A DNA stretch of 64,000 bases, taken from Dehalococcoidia bacterium. GTDB taxonomy: Bacteria > Chloroflexota > Dehalococcoidia > DSTF01 > JACRBR01. Under the pieces are notes generated by a model that saw nothing but the letters and a program-made list of their open reading frames with translations, made no database searches and was not told the DNA's origin. This document shows positions 24,146-32,115 of the stretch, piece after piece. The stretch covers positions 104,497-168,496 of the forward strand of contig JBBDXD010000006.1 in assembly GCA_040902535.1 (NCBI GenBank). The letters run 5' to 3'. Made by a program: the position numbers and the translations under genes. Each line of letters starts with the position of its first letter. Position 1 is the stretch's first letter.

Positions 24146-25515
24146 AGATCGTGCGCGGCGCTGAAGAAGGACGTCGCACGCTGCTGAAGCGCCAGCCACT
24201 CGGCGAGACTGCGCTGCCTGCCGCGATCCGCGAGAAAAACGCCGCGATCTTCGGCGCCGACCTCTCGGTCGAACAGCAGGTGCGTCGCATCATCGAAGAC
24301 GTGCGCCGCGAAGGCGATGCGGCGATCTCGCGCTATACGAAGGCCTTCACCGGCGCTGACGTCACGTCGTTCGAAGTGCCGCGCGCCGCCATCGAAGCGG
24401 CGTACGCCGGCGTAGCCGACGATCTCGCCGAAGCGCTGCGCGAAGCGGCGCGGCGCATCGAGGCGTATCACCGCCGCCAGCGCGAACACTCGTCCCGCTC
24501 GTTCAGCGACGACGGCATCGGCATGCAGGTGCGCGCCATCGAACGTGTCGGGATGTACGTGCCGACGAGCCCCGGTGCGGTGTACCCCTCATCGGTGCTG
24601 ATGACGGCGATCCCCGCGAAGGTCGCCGGCGTCGGCGAGCTGATCATGATGAGCCCCGCAGGCCACGACGGACGCGTCGACCCGCTGAAACTCGTCGCCG
24701 CAGATATCGCCGGCGTCGACCGCGTATTCGCCGCCGGCGGCGCCGAGGCGATCGCCGCGCTCGCGCACGGGACGCAGACCATCCCGCGCGTCGACAAGAT
24801 CGTCGGCCCGGGCAGCATCTTCGTCACCGTCGCCAAGCGCGAGGTCTTCGGCAGCGTCGGCATCGACGCGCTCTACGGCCCGAGCGAGACGATCGTCATC
24901 GCCGACGAGACCGCCGACCCGATGCTCGCCGCCGCCGACCTGCTCGCCCAGGCCGAACATGACGAACTCGCGACGCCCATCCTGCTCACAACGTCGGAGT
25001 CCGTCGCCGATGCCGTCGCTCGCGAGGTCGAGCGCCAGCTCAAGCTGCTGGACCGCGAGCAGATCGCCCGCGCATCGTTCGATGCCCGGGGCGGCGCCGT
25101 GATCGTCGAAAGTGTCGCCGAGGCCGTCGATCTGGCGAGCGAGTACGCGCCGGAGCACCTCTGCCTGCTCGTCGCCGATGCGAACGCCGTGGTAGCGACC
25201 GTGCGCAACGCAGGCGGCATCTTCGTCGGCGATGAATCGCCGGAGTCGCTCGGCGATTACACCGCCGGCCCGAGCCACGTCATGCCGACCGCGGGCGCCG
25301 CGCGATACGCCTCGCCGCTGGGCGTACACGACTTTCTGAAGGTGACGAGCGTCGTGGCGGTGAACATGGAGCAGTTACGGGAGGCCGGCCAGGCCGCCGC
25401 GAAGATCGCTCGGGCCGAAGGCTTCACCGCGCACGCACGCTCGATCGAACTGCGCCTTGATGGCGGCGAACGTCCTGCCGCGGCACGGGGCGACGGCACG
25501 CAGGCCGCGACGTGA
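24142..25515 (+). CDS. hisD: Histidinol dehydrogenase
   Basis: 457 residues. Catalyses the last two steps, histidinol to histidine, with NAD and zinc. Motifs: VGMYVPTSPGAVYPSSVLM, the glycine-rich AAGGAEAIAALAHGT, VDKIVGPGSIFV, YGPSETIVIAD, LAQAEHDE with zinc-ligand residues, EYAPEHLCL, and GDYTAGPSHVMPTAGAARY, which carries the signature His. Slightly longer than usual (about 430), the extra residues being an Ala/Gly/Arg-rich tail. GTG start overlapping the upstream stop; the next gene overlaps its stop likewise. Confidence 0.95.
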   Translation: MKIVRGAEEGRRTLLKRQPLGETALPAAIREKNAAIFGADLSVEQQVRRIIEDVRREGDAAISRYTKAFTGADVTSFEVPRAAIEAAYAGVADDLAEALREAARRIEAYHRRQREHSSRSFSDDGIGMQVRAIERVGMYVPTSPGAVYPSSVLMTAIPAKVAGVGELIMMSPAGHDGRVDPLKLVAADIAGVDRVFAAGGAEAIAALAHGTQTIPRVDKIVGPGSIFVTVAKREVFGSVGIDALYGPSETIVIADETADPMLAAADLLAQAEHDELATPILLTTSESVADAVAREVERQLKLLDREQIARASFDARGGAVIVESVAEAVDLASEYAPEHLCLLVADANAVVATVRNAGGIFVGDESPESLGDYTAGPSHVMPTAGAARYASPLGVHDFLKVTSVVAVNMEQLREAGQAAAKIARAEGFTAHARSIELRLDGGERPAAARGDGTQAAT

Positions 25516-26621
25516 AGGACTTCGATGTGCGCTCGCTGATCCGTCCAGACATCCTCGACATGCCCGGGTACGTGCCGATCACGCCCACCGACGTGCTCGC
25601 CGAGCGTCTCGGCATCCCGCCCGAGCGCGTGATCAAGCTCGATGGCAACGAGAACCCGTTCGGCCCGTCACCGAGAGCGCTGGCGGCGATTCGCAGGGAA
25701 GGCGCGTACCACATTTATCCCGACCCCGACCAGCACAACGTCCGCGCCGCCCTCGCGGATTACGTCGAAATGGAGCCGGAATGCATCGTCTGCGGGCAGG
25801 GCAGCGACGACCTGATCGACCTCATCATGCGCGCCGTGCTCGCGCCCGGCGACGCCGTCCTCAACTGCCCGCCGACGTTCGGCATGTACCCGTTCAGCGC
25901 CGAGATCGCCGGCGCGCGCGTCCTCGAAGCGCCCCGCAACGAAGACTTCTCGCTGGATCTCGACGCGATCGTCACGATGGCGCCGCAGGCGAAGGCGATC
26001 TTCCTTGCGTCACCGAACAACCCGACCGGCAACCTGATCTCCGAAGCAGAGATCGCGTCGATGCTCAAGCTCAACCTGCTCGTCGTCATCGACGAAGCCT
26101 ATATCGAGTTTGCAGGGCGGCAGCATTCGTCCGTGCCGCTTGTGCGCGAGCACGCGAACCTCGTCGTGCTGCGGACGTTCAGCAAGTGGGCCGGCCTCGC
26201 CGGCCTGCGCGCCGGTTACGGCATCATGACGCCGGAACTCGCCGCCGTGCTGATGACCATAAAGCAGCCGTACAACCTCAACGTCGCCGCCGGCGTCGCG
26301 ATGATCGCCGCGCTCGAGGACCGCGCACTGTTAGACGAGCAGGCGTGCAAGATCACCGGCGTGCGGAACAGGCTCTTCGACCTGCTGGCGAACTTCGACT
26401 GGGTGCACCCGCACCTCTCCGACGCGAACTTCGTGCTTTGCCGCCTCGAAGGCGTCGATGCCGTCGAGGTGAAGGAGCGGCTCGCCCGGCGCGGCATCTT
26501 CGTGCGACACTTTGACACGGCGATGCTGCGCAACCATCTGCGCATCAGCGCCGGGCTGGAAGAGCACACCGCGCTCGTCATCGACGCGCTGCGCGAGATC
26601 GGGGGAGAGCTTGGGCAATAA
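25512..26621 (+). CDS. hisC: Histidinol-phosphate aminotransferase
   Basis: 369 residues, fold type I PLP enzyme that converts imidazole acetol phosphate to histidinol phosphate. Motifs: KLDGNENPFGPSPRA, CGQGSDDLIDLIMRA, PTFGMYPF, SPNNPTGN, VIDEAYIEFAG, and RTFSKWAGLAGLRAGY with the PLP Lys in FSK. C-terminal LRISAG carries the substrate-carboxylate Arg. GTG start overlapping hisD. Confidence 0.95.
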   Translation: MKDFDVRSLIRPDILDMPGYVPITPTDVLAERLGIPPERVIKLDGNENPFGPSPRALAAIRREGAYHIYPDPDQHNVRAALADYVEMEPECIVCGQGSDDLIDLIMRAVLAPGDAVLNCPPTFGMYPFSAEIAGARVLEAPRNEDFSLDLDAIVTMAPQAKAIFLASPNNPTGNLISEAEIASMLKLNLLVVIDEAYIEFAGRQHSSVPLVREHANLVVLRTFSKWAGLAGLRAGYGIMTPELAAVLMTIKQPYNLNVAAGVAMIAALEDRALLDEQACKITGVRNRLFDLLANFDWVHPHLSDANFVLCRLEGVDAVEVKERLARRGIFVRHFDTAMLRNHLRISAGLEEHTALVIDALREIGGELGQ

Positions 26622-27210
26622 CGCACTCGACTCACGGCGCGCAATCTTCGCGATCTCCGGCACGCAGGGCGCTGGCAAGACGACCGTGTCGTCGATCCTG
26701 GCGCGTCGATTCGAGCGCGGCGTACACGTCAGCGCCGACACGCTGCAGAAGATGATCCTTTCAGGCGGCGAATGGCCCGTCGCGAGCCAGACAAACGCCA
26801 ATACGGACCTCGAAGGCGAAGCGGCGACCCAGTTGGGCCTCCGCCTGCACAACATGTGCCTGCTCGCGCGTTCGTTCTATGACGCGGGCTTCACCGTCGT
26901 CCTCGACGACATCATCGTCGGCAGCCGCATGCAGCACCTGCTCGATGAATTTGCCGGCATCGACTTCATGTTCGTCATGCTCACGCCGTCGCTCGAAACC
27001 GTGCGCGACCGCGAGCGTCGGCGCGGCACGCAGCTCTGGCGCGAGTGGGAGTGGCTGACAACGTCTATCGCCGAAACGACCCCGCGCATCGGCCTTTGGC
27101 TCGACTCTACGACGCAATCAGCCGAACAGACGGTCGACGAGATCATGCGTCGCGCATGGGAAGAAGCGATGGTGCATCCGACTGCCGTCGTCGCGAAGGG
27201 CCGAGCATGA
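26611..27210 (+). CDS. P-loop kinase-like protein inside the his operon
   Basis: About 199 residues. Walker A is ISGTQGAGKTT at about residue 12-22; HVSADTLQKMILSG resembles the substrate Asp region of zeta-toxin/chloramphenicol-phosphotransferase-like kinases; VVLDDIIVG is a Walker B-like strand and RDRERRRGTQLW a lid helix rich in Arg. Start taken as TTG 26611, which has GGGGGAG just upstream and overlaps hisC by 11 bases. It ends overlapping hisB by 4 bases. The substrate is unknown. It is not a known histidine enzyme. Confidence 0.7.
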   Translation: MGNNALDSRRAIFAISGTQGAGKTTVSSILARRFERGVHVSADTLQKMILSGGEWPVASQTNANTDLEGEAATQLGLRLHNMCLLARSFYDAGFTVVLDDIIVGSRMQHLLDEFAGIDFMFVMLTPSLETVRDRERRRGTQLWREWEWLTTSIAETTPRIGLWLDSTTQSAEQTVDEIMRRAWEEAMVHPTAVVAKGRA

Positions 27211-27803
27211 CCGCCCGAACCGCAACCGTCACGCGCGAAACCAAAGAGACAAAGGTCGAAGTCACGCTCGACCTCGACGGCAGCGGCAATGCCTCCGCCG
27301 ATACGGGCATCGGCATGCTCAACCACCTCGTCGAGCAGATCGGCAAGCACGGGCTGTTCGACCTGAGCGTGAAGGCGACCGGTGACCTCCACGTCGACGA
27401 GCACCACACGGTCGAAGACGTGGGCATTGCGATCGGGCAGGCGCTGGACCGCGCGCTCGGCGACCGCAGGGGCATCGTCCGCATGGCCGACGCGCTGGTG
27501 CCGCTCGACGAGGCACTGGCGTCCGTTGCGGTCGACGTCAGCGGACGGCCTTTCTGCGTTGTTGACGTAACGTGGACGCTCGACCGCATCGGCGAGCTGC
27601 CGGCGTCGCTCGTCGAGCACCTGCTCGCGTCGATCGCCGCCGAAGCGAAGCTGACGCTGCACGCACGCGTGCTCGCCGGCGAGAACGACCACCATCGCGC
27701 CGAGGCGATGTGCAAGGCGCTCGGGCGCGCGCTGTCGGCGGCGACGCGCATCGAGCCGCGCCTCAAGGGCCAGGCGCCGAGCACCAAGGGCAGCATCGGC
27801 TAG
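27207..27803 (+). CDS. hisB: Imidazoleglycerol-phosphate dehydratase
   Basis: 198 residues, the monofunctional length. Motifs: TGIGMLNHLVEQIGKHG, DEHHTVEDVGIAIGQAL and ENDHHRAEAMCKALGRAL, the two DHH-type manganese sites (here D/E-HH), and the C-terminal STKG. Performs the sixth step of histidine synthesis. The first ATG with ribosome spacing overlaps the preceding gene. hisH, hisA, hisF, hisI and hisE are not in the window. Confidence 0.95.
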   Translation: MTARTATVTRETKETKVEVTLDLDGSGNASADTGIGMLNHLVEQIGKHGLFDLSVKATGDLHVDEHHTVEDVGIAIGQALDRALGDRRGIVRMADALVPLDEALASVAVDVSGRPFCVVDVTWTLDRIGELPASLVEHLLASIAAEAKLTLHARVLAGENDHHRAEAMCKALGRALSAATRIEPRLKGQAPSTKGSIG

Positions 27804-27865
27804 GATGGCCGCGCCTCGCGCGTCAACCGGCCGATAATCTCTGTGGAATCCGCAGCGAAGAGCGA

Positions 27866-27895
27866 TTGACACTCGCCGGTGCGCGAATCTACTAT
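27866..27895 (+). promoter_or_regulatory. Sigma-70-like promoter of the ferritin-like gene
   Basis: Perfect TTGACA at 27866-27871, an 18-base spacer, TACTAT at 27890-27895 (4 of 6), 45 bases before the ATG at 27940. Confidence 0.55.
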
Positions 27896-27939
27896 TTAGC
27901 ACGCGCTAAGCTTCGCGACCTCGCCGAAAGGAACGTCAG

Positions 27940-29028
27940 ATGGCCGTCGACCAGGACACCAAACACATGCTTCAGGCGGACCCCGAACCGAGTGATCTCG
28001 ACCTGAGCTGGATGCAGAGCACCGGCGAGCGCGGCTTCTGGGCGAAACCCGGCCGCCGCGGTCTCACCCTCGAAGAGATCAACAAGGGCGCCTACGGCGA
28101 CGCCCCGAAGTTCAGCGAGAACATGACGATGGCGCCCCGCGGCGCGGCGTCACGCGCCGGCGTCCCTCGCATCGGCTACCACGTGCGCGAAAAATCCGAC
28201 ATCTGGTCCGAGAACGCGGCCATGCTCTACGAAGAGGCCGTGCAGCGCCAGTGGAGCAGCGCAACCGACATCCCGTGGGACGAACTACAGCCCCTGCCCG
28301 ACGACGTCGAGCGCGCGTACAGCCAGTTCTGCACGTTCCTGACAGAAGTCGAGTTCATCGCCGGCGACACGCCGAGCCAGTGGCTGCCGCAGATCAGCAA
28401 TGACCACTACGAAGTCAAGATGTTCCTCGCGTCGCAGATCATGGACGAAGCGCGCCACCTCGACGTCTTCCGCAAGCGCGCGCTCGCGAACGGCGGCGGC
28501 CTCATGAGCAGCAGTGGCAACGCCGGCCTGCGCGTGATCATCGAGGCGAAGGACTTCACCGAGATGTCGACGATCATGCACGTGCAGGGCGAAGGCCTCG
28601 TGCAGTCGATCTTCCGCATGGGTGAGTACATCGCGACGAACGAAGCGGAGAAGCGCATCTTCCGCCTTTCGGCGCAGGACGAGTCGCGACACGTCGCGTT
28701 CGGCGTCATGCACCTCAAGTACATCCTCGAGACGGAGCCGGAACGCCGCGAAGAGATCCACAGTTACCTGGAAAAGGCGGAGCCGATCATCGGCGCCGGC
28801 TCAGGCACGGCGCCCGTCGCCGGCGGCTCGCCGATCTTCGGCACGTCGCTCGCGATGCTCTTCGGTCACACGCTCGGCAGCAACGACGAGGGCGGCAAGA
28901 TGGCGCTCGCCGCGTTCCGCCGCCAGCTCAACGAGTACATGCACCGGCTGGAGGTCGCGGGCATGGGCGAACGCCGCTACCGCCTGCCGGCCCAGATCCA
29001 GGCCATCCTGGACCCGCCGAAGAACTGA
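27940..29028 (+). CDS. Ferritin-like di-iron protein (R2/hydroxylase-like)
   Basis: 362 residues, mostly helical. The four-helix di-iron site is visible: TEVEFIAGD (first Glu), IMDEARHLDVF (ExxH pair), HVQGEGLVQSIF (third Glu) and SAQDESRHVAFG (second ExxH pair). This matches ribonucleotide reductase R2-like and aromatic hydroxylase-like proteins; no radical-site Tyr can be identified with confidence. Possible roles are an oxygenase or an oxidase that uses dioxygen. ATG follows AAAGGAA. It has its own promoter and terminator, so it is expressed separately from the his operon. Confidence 0.8.
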   Translation: MAVDQDTKHMLQADPEPSDLDLSWMQSTGERGFWAKPGRRGLTLEEINKGAYGDAPKFSENMTMAPRGAASRAGVPRIGYHVREKSDIWSENAAMLYEEAVQRQWSSATDIPWDELQPLPDDVERAYSQFCTFLTEVEFIAGDTPSQWLPQISNDHYEVKMFLASQIMDEARHLDVFRKRALANGGGLMSSSGNAGLRVIIEAKDFTEMSTIMHVQGEGLVQSIFRMGEYIATNEAEKRIFRLSAQDESRHVAFGVMHLKYILETEPERREEIHSYLEKAEPIIGAGSGTAPVAGGSPIFGTSLAMLFGHTLGSNDEGGKMALAAFRRQLNEYMHRLEVAGMGERRYRLPAQIQAILDPPKN

Positions 29029-29056
29029 GTCGTCAGTCGTAAGTTCTCAGTTGTAG

Positions 29057-29092
29057 GTCAGGGCTCGCCGTTCGGGCCCTGACTTTCGTTTT
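29057..29092 (+). terminator. Rho-independent terminator after the ferritin-like gene
   Basis: GTCAGGGC (29057-29064), 11-base loop, GCCCTGAC (29076-29083), then TTTCGTTTT. Confidence 0.75.
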
Positions 29093-29141
29093 CACCACAG
29101 AGGCACAGAGCCGACGATGTTGACCGCGGGCTTTCAGCCCG
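29091..29141. repeat. Remnants of two common intergenic repeat sequences
   Basis: TTCACCACAGAGGCACAGAG at about 29091-29110 is followed by the palindrome CGCGGGCT-TTC-AGCCCGCG at about 29124-29142. Both look like dispersed repeat sequences from elsewhere rather than gene parts. Here they lie in a 117-base gap. Confidence 0.5.
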
Positions 29142-29145
29142 CGCG

Positions 29146-29646
29146 TCATGCGGCACTGTGAGAATGCTCCGCAGCCAGGCGAAGCTTGAGAAACTCGGCG
29201 GGCATGAGGTGCAACGGTGTCGTGGCAAGACGACGCAATCGTTGCTTACCAACCTTCGCGCTTAGGATGGCGAGCGATTGCACAAATGGATCGGCGCTTG
29301 CCAGCGATTCACCGACGGCGGAATGCAAGTATTGCCAACACGCAGTCGTCAGATCCATCACGTTCTCGGTTTCGCGAGCCGATAGAGCTGAGCCGTCGTA
29401 AGGGTTGACCAGGAACCGCACTTCCTTTGTCACGCGCCCATTCTGATCGAGGACGGTCACCACCAGCTTGCGGTTGTGCCGCTCAAGCCGAACCAGCTCT
29501 CTTCGGTCTACGATGATCGAGCTGCGGAGGCATTCCATGCGTCCCATCGTGCGCGGGTCGTCGGTTGTGACGTTCAGCCGAACCCGACCTCGCACGGAGT
29601 CCGCGAAGCTCGCTTCGGTGAGTTGTCGTACTTTGCTCCATCTCAT
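29146..29646 (-). CDS. SF0329-like family protein
   Basis: 166 residues beginning MRWSKVRQLTEASFADSVRG, which resembles the start of the uncharacterised SF0329 family, followed by a strand with RVRLNVTT. The rest (RRELVRLERHNRKLVVTVLD, LVNPYDGSALSARETENVMD) is an alpha/beta domain I cannot assign. Charged C-terminal helix. No known function. It lies 32 bases downstream of purS on the same strand, and the longer open frame upstream is low-complexity sequence. Confidence 0.5.
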   Translation of the reverse strand: MRWSKVRQLTEASFADSVRGRVRLNVTTDDPRTMGRMECLRSSIIVDRRELVRLERHNRKLVVTVLDQNGRVTKEVRFLVNPYDGSALSARETENVMDLTTACWQYLHSAVGESLASADPFVQSLAILSAKVGKQRLRRLATTPLHLMPAEFLKLRLAAEHSHSAA

Positions 29647-29678
29647 GCGGCCAAGGGTACACGGATTGGCGACGACGG

Positions 29679-29714
29679 TTAACCTCCGAACTCCGACCTC
29701 CGACCTCCGACTTC
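29679..29714. repeat. CCTCCGACCTCCGA tract overlapping purS 3' end
   Basis: About 36 bases of imperfect tandem CCGACCT/CCGAACT units. It reads as the C-terminal tail and stop codon of purS. Confidence 0.65.
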
Positions 29715-29960
29715 GGCCTCTTCCAACTCGAACCGAAAGTCTTCGATCACCGGATTCGCCAGCAGCTTGCGGCACATCTCCGTCACCTGCGCTTCCGCCT
29801 GCGCGCGGTCAGCAGCATCGACGCGGATCTCCATGTACTTGCCGGCGCGCACCGACTCCACGCTCGCGAAACCCAGCGAGTGCAAGCCACTGCGGATTGT
29901 GAGCCCCTGCGGGTCGTTGACCGTCGGCTTGAGCGTGACGTAGACGCGCGCGAGATACAT
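29679..29960 (-). CDS. purS: Phosphoribosylformylglycinamidine synthase subunit PurS
   Basis: 93 residues; the third, small subunit of the PurLQS complex of fourth-step purine synthesis. Motifs: ARVYVTLKPTVNDPQG, LHSLGFASVESVRAGKYMEI and KLLANPVIEDFRFEL. The family normally ends about here (80-84 residues); the last 10 residues (GGRRSEFGG) and the stop are encoded by a GGAGGTCGGA-type intergenic repeat. purQ and purL are not next to it in this window. Confidence 0.88.
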   Translation of the reverse strand: MYLARVYVTLKPTVNDPQGLTIRSGLHSLGFASVESVRAGKYMEIRVDAADRAQAEAQVTEMCRKLLANPVIEDFRFELEEAEVGGRRSEFGG

Positions 29961-30086
29961 CGACGGCAGGATATCGAGCGTATACCCGAAGGGCTACGCC
30001 GCGATCGACGCTTTACATAGCAGCGTAGGCGGCGGCCCGCCGTGATACGATCGCGACGCGAACAGCGAATACGAAGGGGGAGATTC

Positions 30087-30332
30087 ATGCTGAAACGAAT
30101 GACGGACGCCCTGCGAAACGGCGAGGAAGGGCACGCCACAGCGGGCATCGGCACCGTCATTGGTGCCGCGGGCGCGATCATGCTCGCCATCGGCGCCGCC
30201 GGCGACACCGACTGGCTGACGATCACCGGCGGCATTGTGCTCGCCATCGGCGTCATCGCCGCGGGAGTGCTGCACCATCAGGTCGTCGACTACGACCTCT
30301 TCGGCCGCCTCGACAAACTCGAAGGCAAGTAA
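30087..30332 (+). CDS. Small two-helix membrane protein
   Basis: 81 residues. Two hydrophobic segments (about 18-38 and 43-63) separated by a short turn (GDTDWLT), with a basic N-terminus and charged C-terminal helix. No family recognised. ATG is preceded by GGGGGAG at 6 bases. It is the only plus-strand gene within the purine cluster. A very similar architecture is common in stress-induced small membrane proteins, but that is not evidence of function. Confidence 0.6.
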   Translation: MLKRMTDALRNGEEGHATAGIGTVIGAAGAIMLAIGAAGDTDWLTITGGIVLAIGVIAAGVLHHQVVDYDLFGRLDKLEGK

Positions 30333-30420
30333 ATCGAACGAAGTCGGACGTCGGAAGTCAGAGGTCGACGAGCGCTCTTTGGGCGATCACGATCGTTGGC
30401 GCTCAGACTCAAGCGTCCGC

Positions 30421-30470
30421 TTTGTTGTTTGCTGTTTGTCGTTTGGTGTAGGCGCGCGCCGCGCCTACAC
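30421..30470. repeat. TTGTTTG tract plus 11-base-pair hairpin at purC end
   Basis: TTTG-rich irregular repeats (30421-30445) abut GTGTAGGCGCG, loop CGC, CGCGCCTACAC (30446-30470). The hairpin spans the purC stop codon at 30465-30467. There is no U tract on the minus strand after it, so it is a weak terminator candidate at best. Confidence 0.6.
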
Positions 30471-31349
30471 CACTTCCTGACCCGTCAGCAACCGGTGCGC
30501 CTCGCGATACCGTTCCGACGTCCCCTGCACGACGTCCGGCGGCAGCTCGGGCGCGGGCGGCTCCTTGTCCCAGCCCGATTGCGCCAGCCAATCGCGCACG
30601 TACTGCTTGTCGAAGCTCGGCTGCGGCCCGCCCGTCCTGTAATCCGCGACCGCCCAGAACCGGCTCGAGTCCGGCGTCAGGATCTCGTCGATCGCGATCA
30701 GTTCGTTGTCGTAGTAGCCGAACTCAAACTTCGTGTCCGCGATGATGATGCCGCGCTTGAGCGCGTACGCCGCCGCAAACTGGTACAGCGAGATGCTGCG
30801 CAATCGCAGCACCTGCGCCGCCTCCGGCCCCACGTCCTGGATCAGGTCGGACATCGTCATCGGCTCGTCGTGTCCCTCGTCGGCCTTCGTCGTCGGCGTG
30901 AACATCGGCTCTGCGAACTGCTCGCTCTCCGTCATGCCCTTCGGCATCCGCACGCCGTTGACCGTGCCCCACTGCTTGTACTCCGCCCACGCCGATCCGG
31001 AAAGATACCCGCGCACGATGCACTCGACATCGACGCGCTTCGCCTTGCGTGCGATCGTGCTGCGGCCGAGCAGCTCTGCCGGCAACTCGAATGGCAAGTC
31101 GTCGGCGGCCGTACCGTCGGCTAGGCGCAGGAAGTGGTTCGGCACGACTTCGGCCGTGCGCTGGAACCACCACGCCGACATCTGGCTCAGCACCTTCCCC
31201 TTGTCGGGGATCGCCGTCGGCAACACGGCGTCGAACGCCGAAATGCGGTCCGTCGCCACGATCAGCAGGCGGTCGCCCAGGTCATACGTATCTCGCACCT
31301 TGCCTCGATAGGTGCGGTTCGGCAACGGCGACTCAAACAACACTGACAT
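30465..31349 (-). CDS. purC: Phosphoribosylaminoimidazole-succinocarboxamide synthase
   Basis: 294 residues; ATP-dependent joining of CAIR with aspartate (SAICAR synthase). Motifs: YRGKVRDTYDLGDRLLIVATDRISAFD, IPDKGKVLSQMSAWWF, VDVECIVRGYLSGSAW, IIADTKFEFG and ELIAIDEILTPDSSRFW. The ATG lies 17 bases inside the upstream membrane-protein gene, so translation is coupled. Penultimate position in the guaA-to-purC minus-strand block. Confidence 0.95.
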   Translation of the reverse strand: MSVLFESPLPNRTYRGKVRDTYDLGDRLLIVATDRISAFDAVLPTAIPDKGKVLSQMSAWWFQRTAEVVPNHFLRLADGTAADDLPFELPAELLGRSTIARKAKRVDVECIVRGYLSGSAWAEYKQWGTVNGVRMPKGMTESEQFAEPMFTPTTKADEGHDEPMTMSDLIQDVGPEAAQVLRLRSISLYQFAAAYALKRGIIIADTKFEFGYYDNELIAIDEILTPDSSRFWAVADYRTGGPQPSFDKQYVRDWLAQSGWDKEPPAPELPPDVVQGTSERYREAHRLLTGQEVV

Positions 31350-32115
31350 CGCTCTGCTCCCTCGCTTTCAAGTCGAAATACAACAACGTCTGCGCGATGA
31401 TCACGAACGGCAGCACGAACGCAAGCAGCAGGCTGCCCACCGTCGCCGCCGCAAGGATTGGTATCTCCGCCGGATTCGCCGCGAACACCGAAGCCGGAAT
31501 CACCGCCATCGACACGACGAGCACGATACCCAGCGTCCGCCACCAATGCCCGACGACACGGTCCGCGCTCGCATCGAGCGCTGCCCAGTTCTGGCGCCCT
31601 GCGAGCATCACTTCCTGGATCGAGAAGGTCCACCGCACAGAGAAGTAAAGAAACGTGCCGAGCAGCAATCCGAGCACCGTCCACGCGCCACGCGGCTCGT
31701 TTCGTTGTATGTCCTGCCAGTAACGATAGCCCGTATACGGAAACACCACGATCGATGCGATCGTCAGCACCGCGTACAGGAACTGCGTCGTGACGATGCG
31801 TCCGAAGCCCGCGAATGCCTGGTCGAGCGCCGCCCCCGCCTCGACGGGCTGGCCATCGGCGACGCGGTTCGCCGCGAATACGAGCGCGCCGACCGTCAGC
31901 AGGAATACCAGCGTCGTCGCGATCTGCAACGGTATCGCCACCAGGCTCTCCGTCTCCTCCGAACTGATGCGGTCGGTGATCACTGCGGACAGCATTTGCA
32001 GTGGCACCGTCGCCAGCGCGATCAGGAAGAACGGCAGGAACTGCGACCTGTACGCCTGTACCGCGGAGCGGATGATCTCGCCGATGGTCATCGGCCCGCG
32101 AAGGTCGACCTTCAC
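31333..32115 (-). CDS. Integral membrane protein between purB and purC
   Basis: 260 residues with about six hydrophobic segments (near residues 27-45, 65-85, 110-128, 148-165, 195-215, 222-245). The opening TIGEIIRSAVQAYRSQF and the general layout resemble glycerophosphodiesterase-type or DUF7544-like membrane domains, but no catalytic motif is visible. GTG start overlaps the purB stop; its 3' end overlaps purC. This tight coupling implies co-expression with purine synthesis. I know of no purine role for such a protein. Confidence 0.7.
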   Translation of the reverse strand: MKVDLRGPMTIGEIIRSAVQAYRSQFLPFFLIALATVPLQMLSAVITDRISSEETESLVAIPLQIATTLVFLLTVGALVFAANRVADGQPVEAGAALDQAFAGFGRIVTTQFLYAVLTIASIVVFPYTGYRYWQDIQRNEPRGAWTVLGLLLGTFLYFSVRWTFSIQEVMLAGRQNWAALDASADRVVGHWWRTLGIVLVVSMAVIPASVFAANPAEIPILAAATVGSLLLAFVLPFVIIAQTLLYFDLKAREQSDVSVV

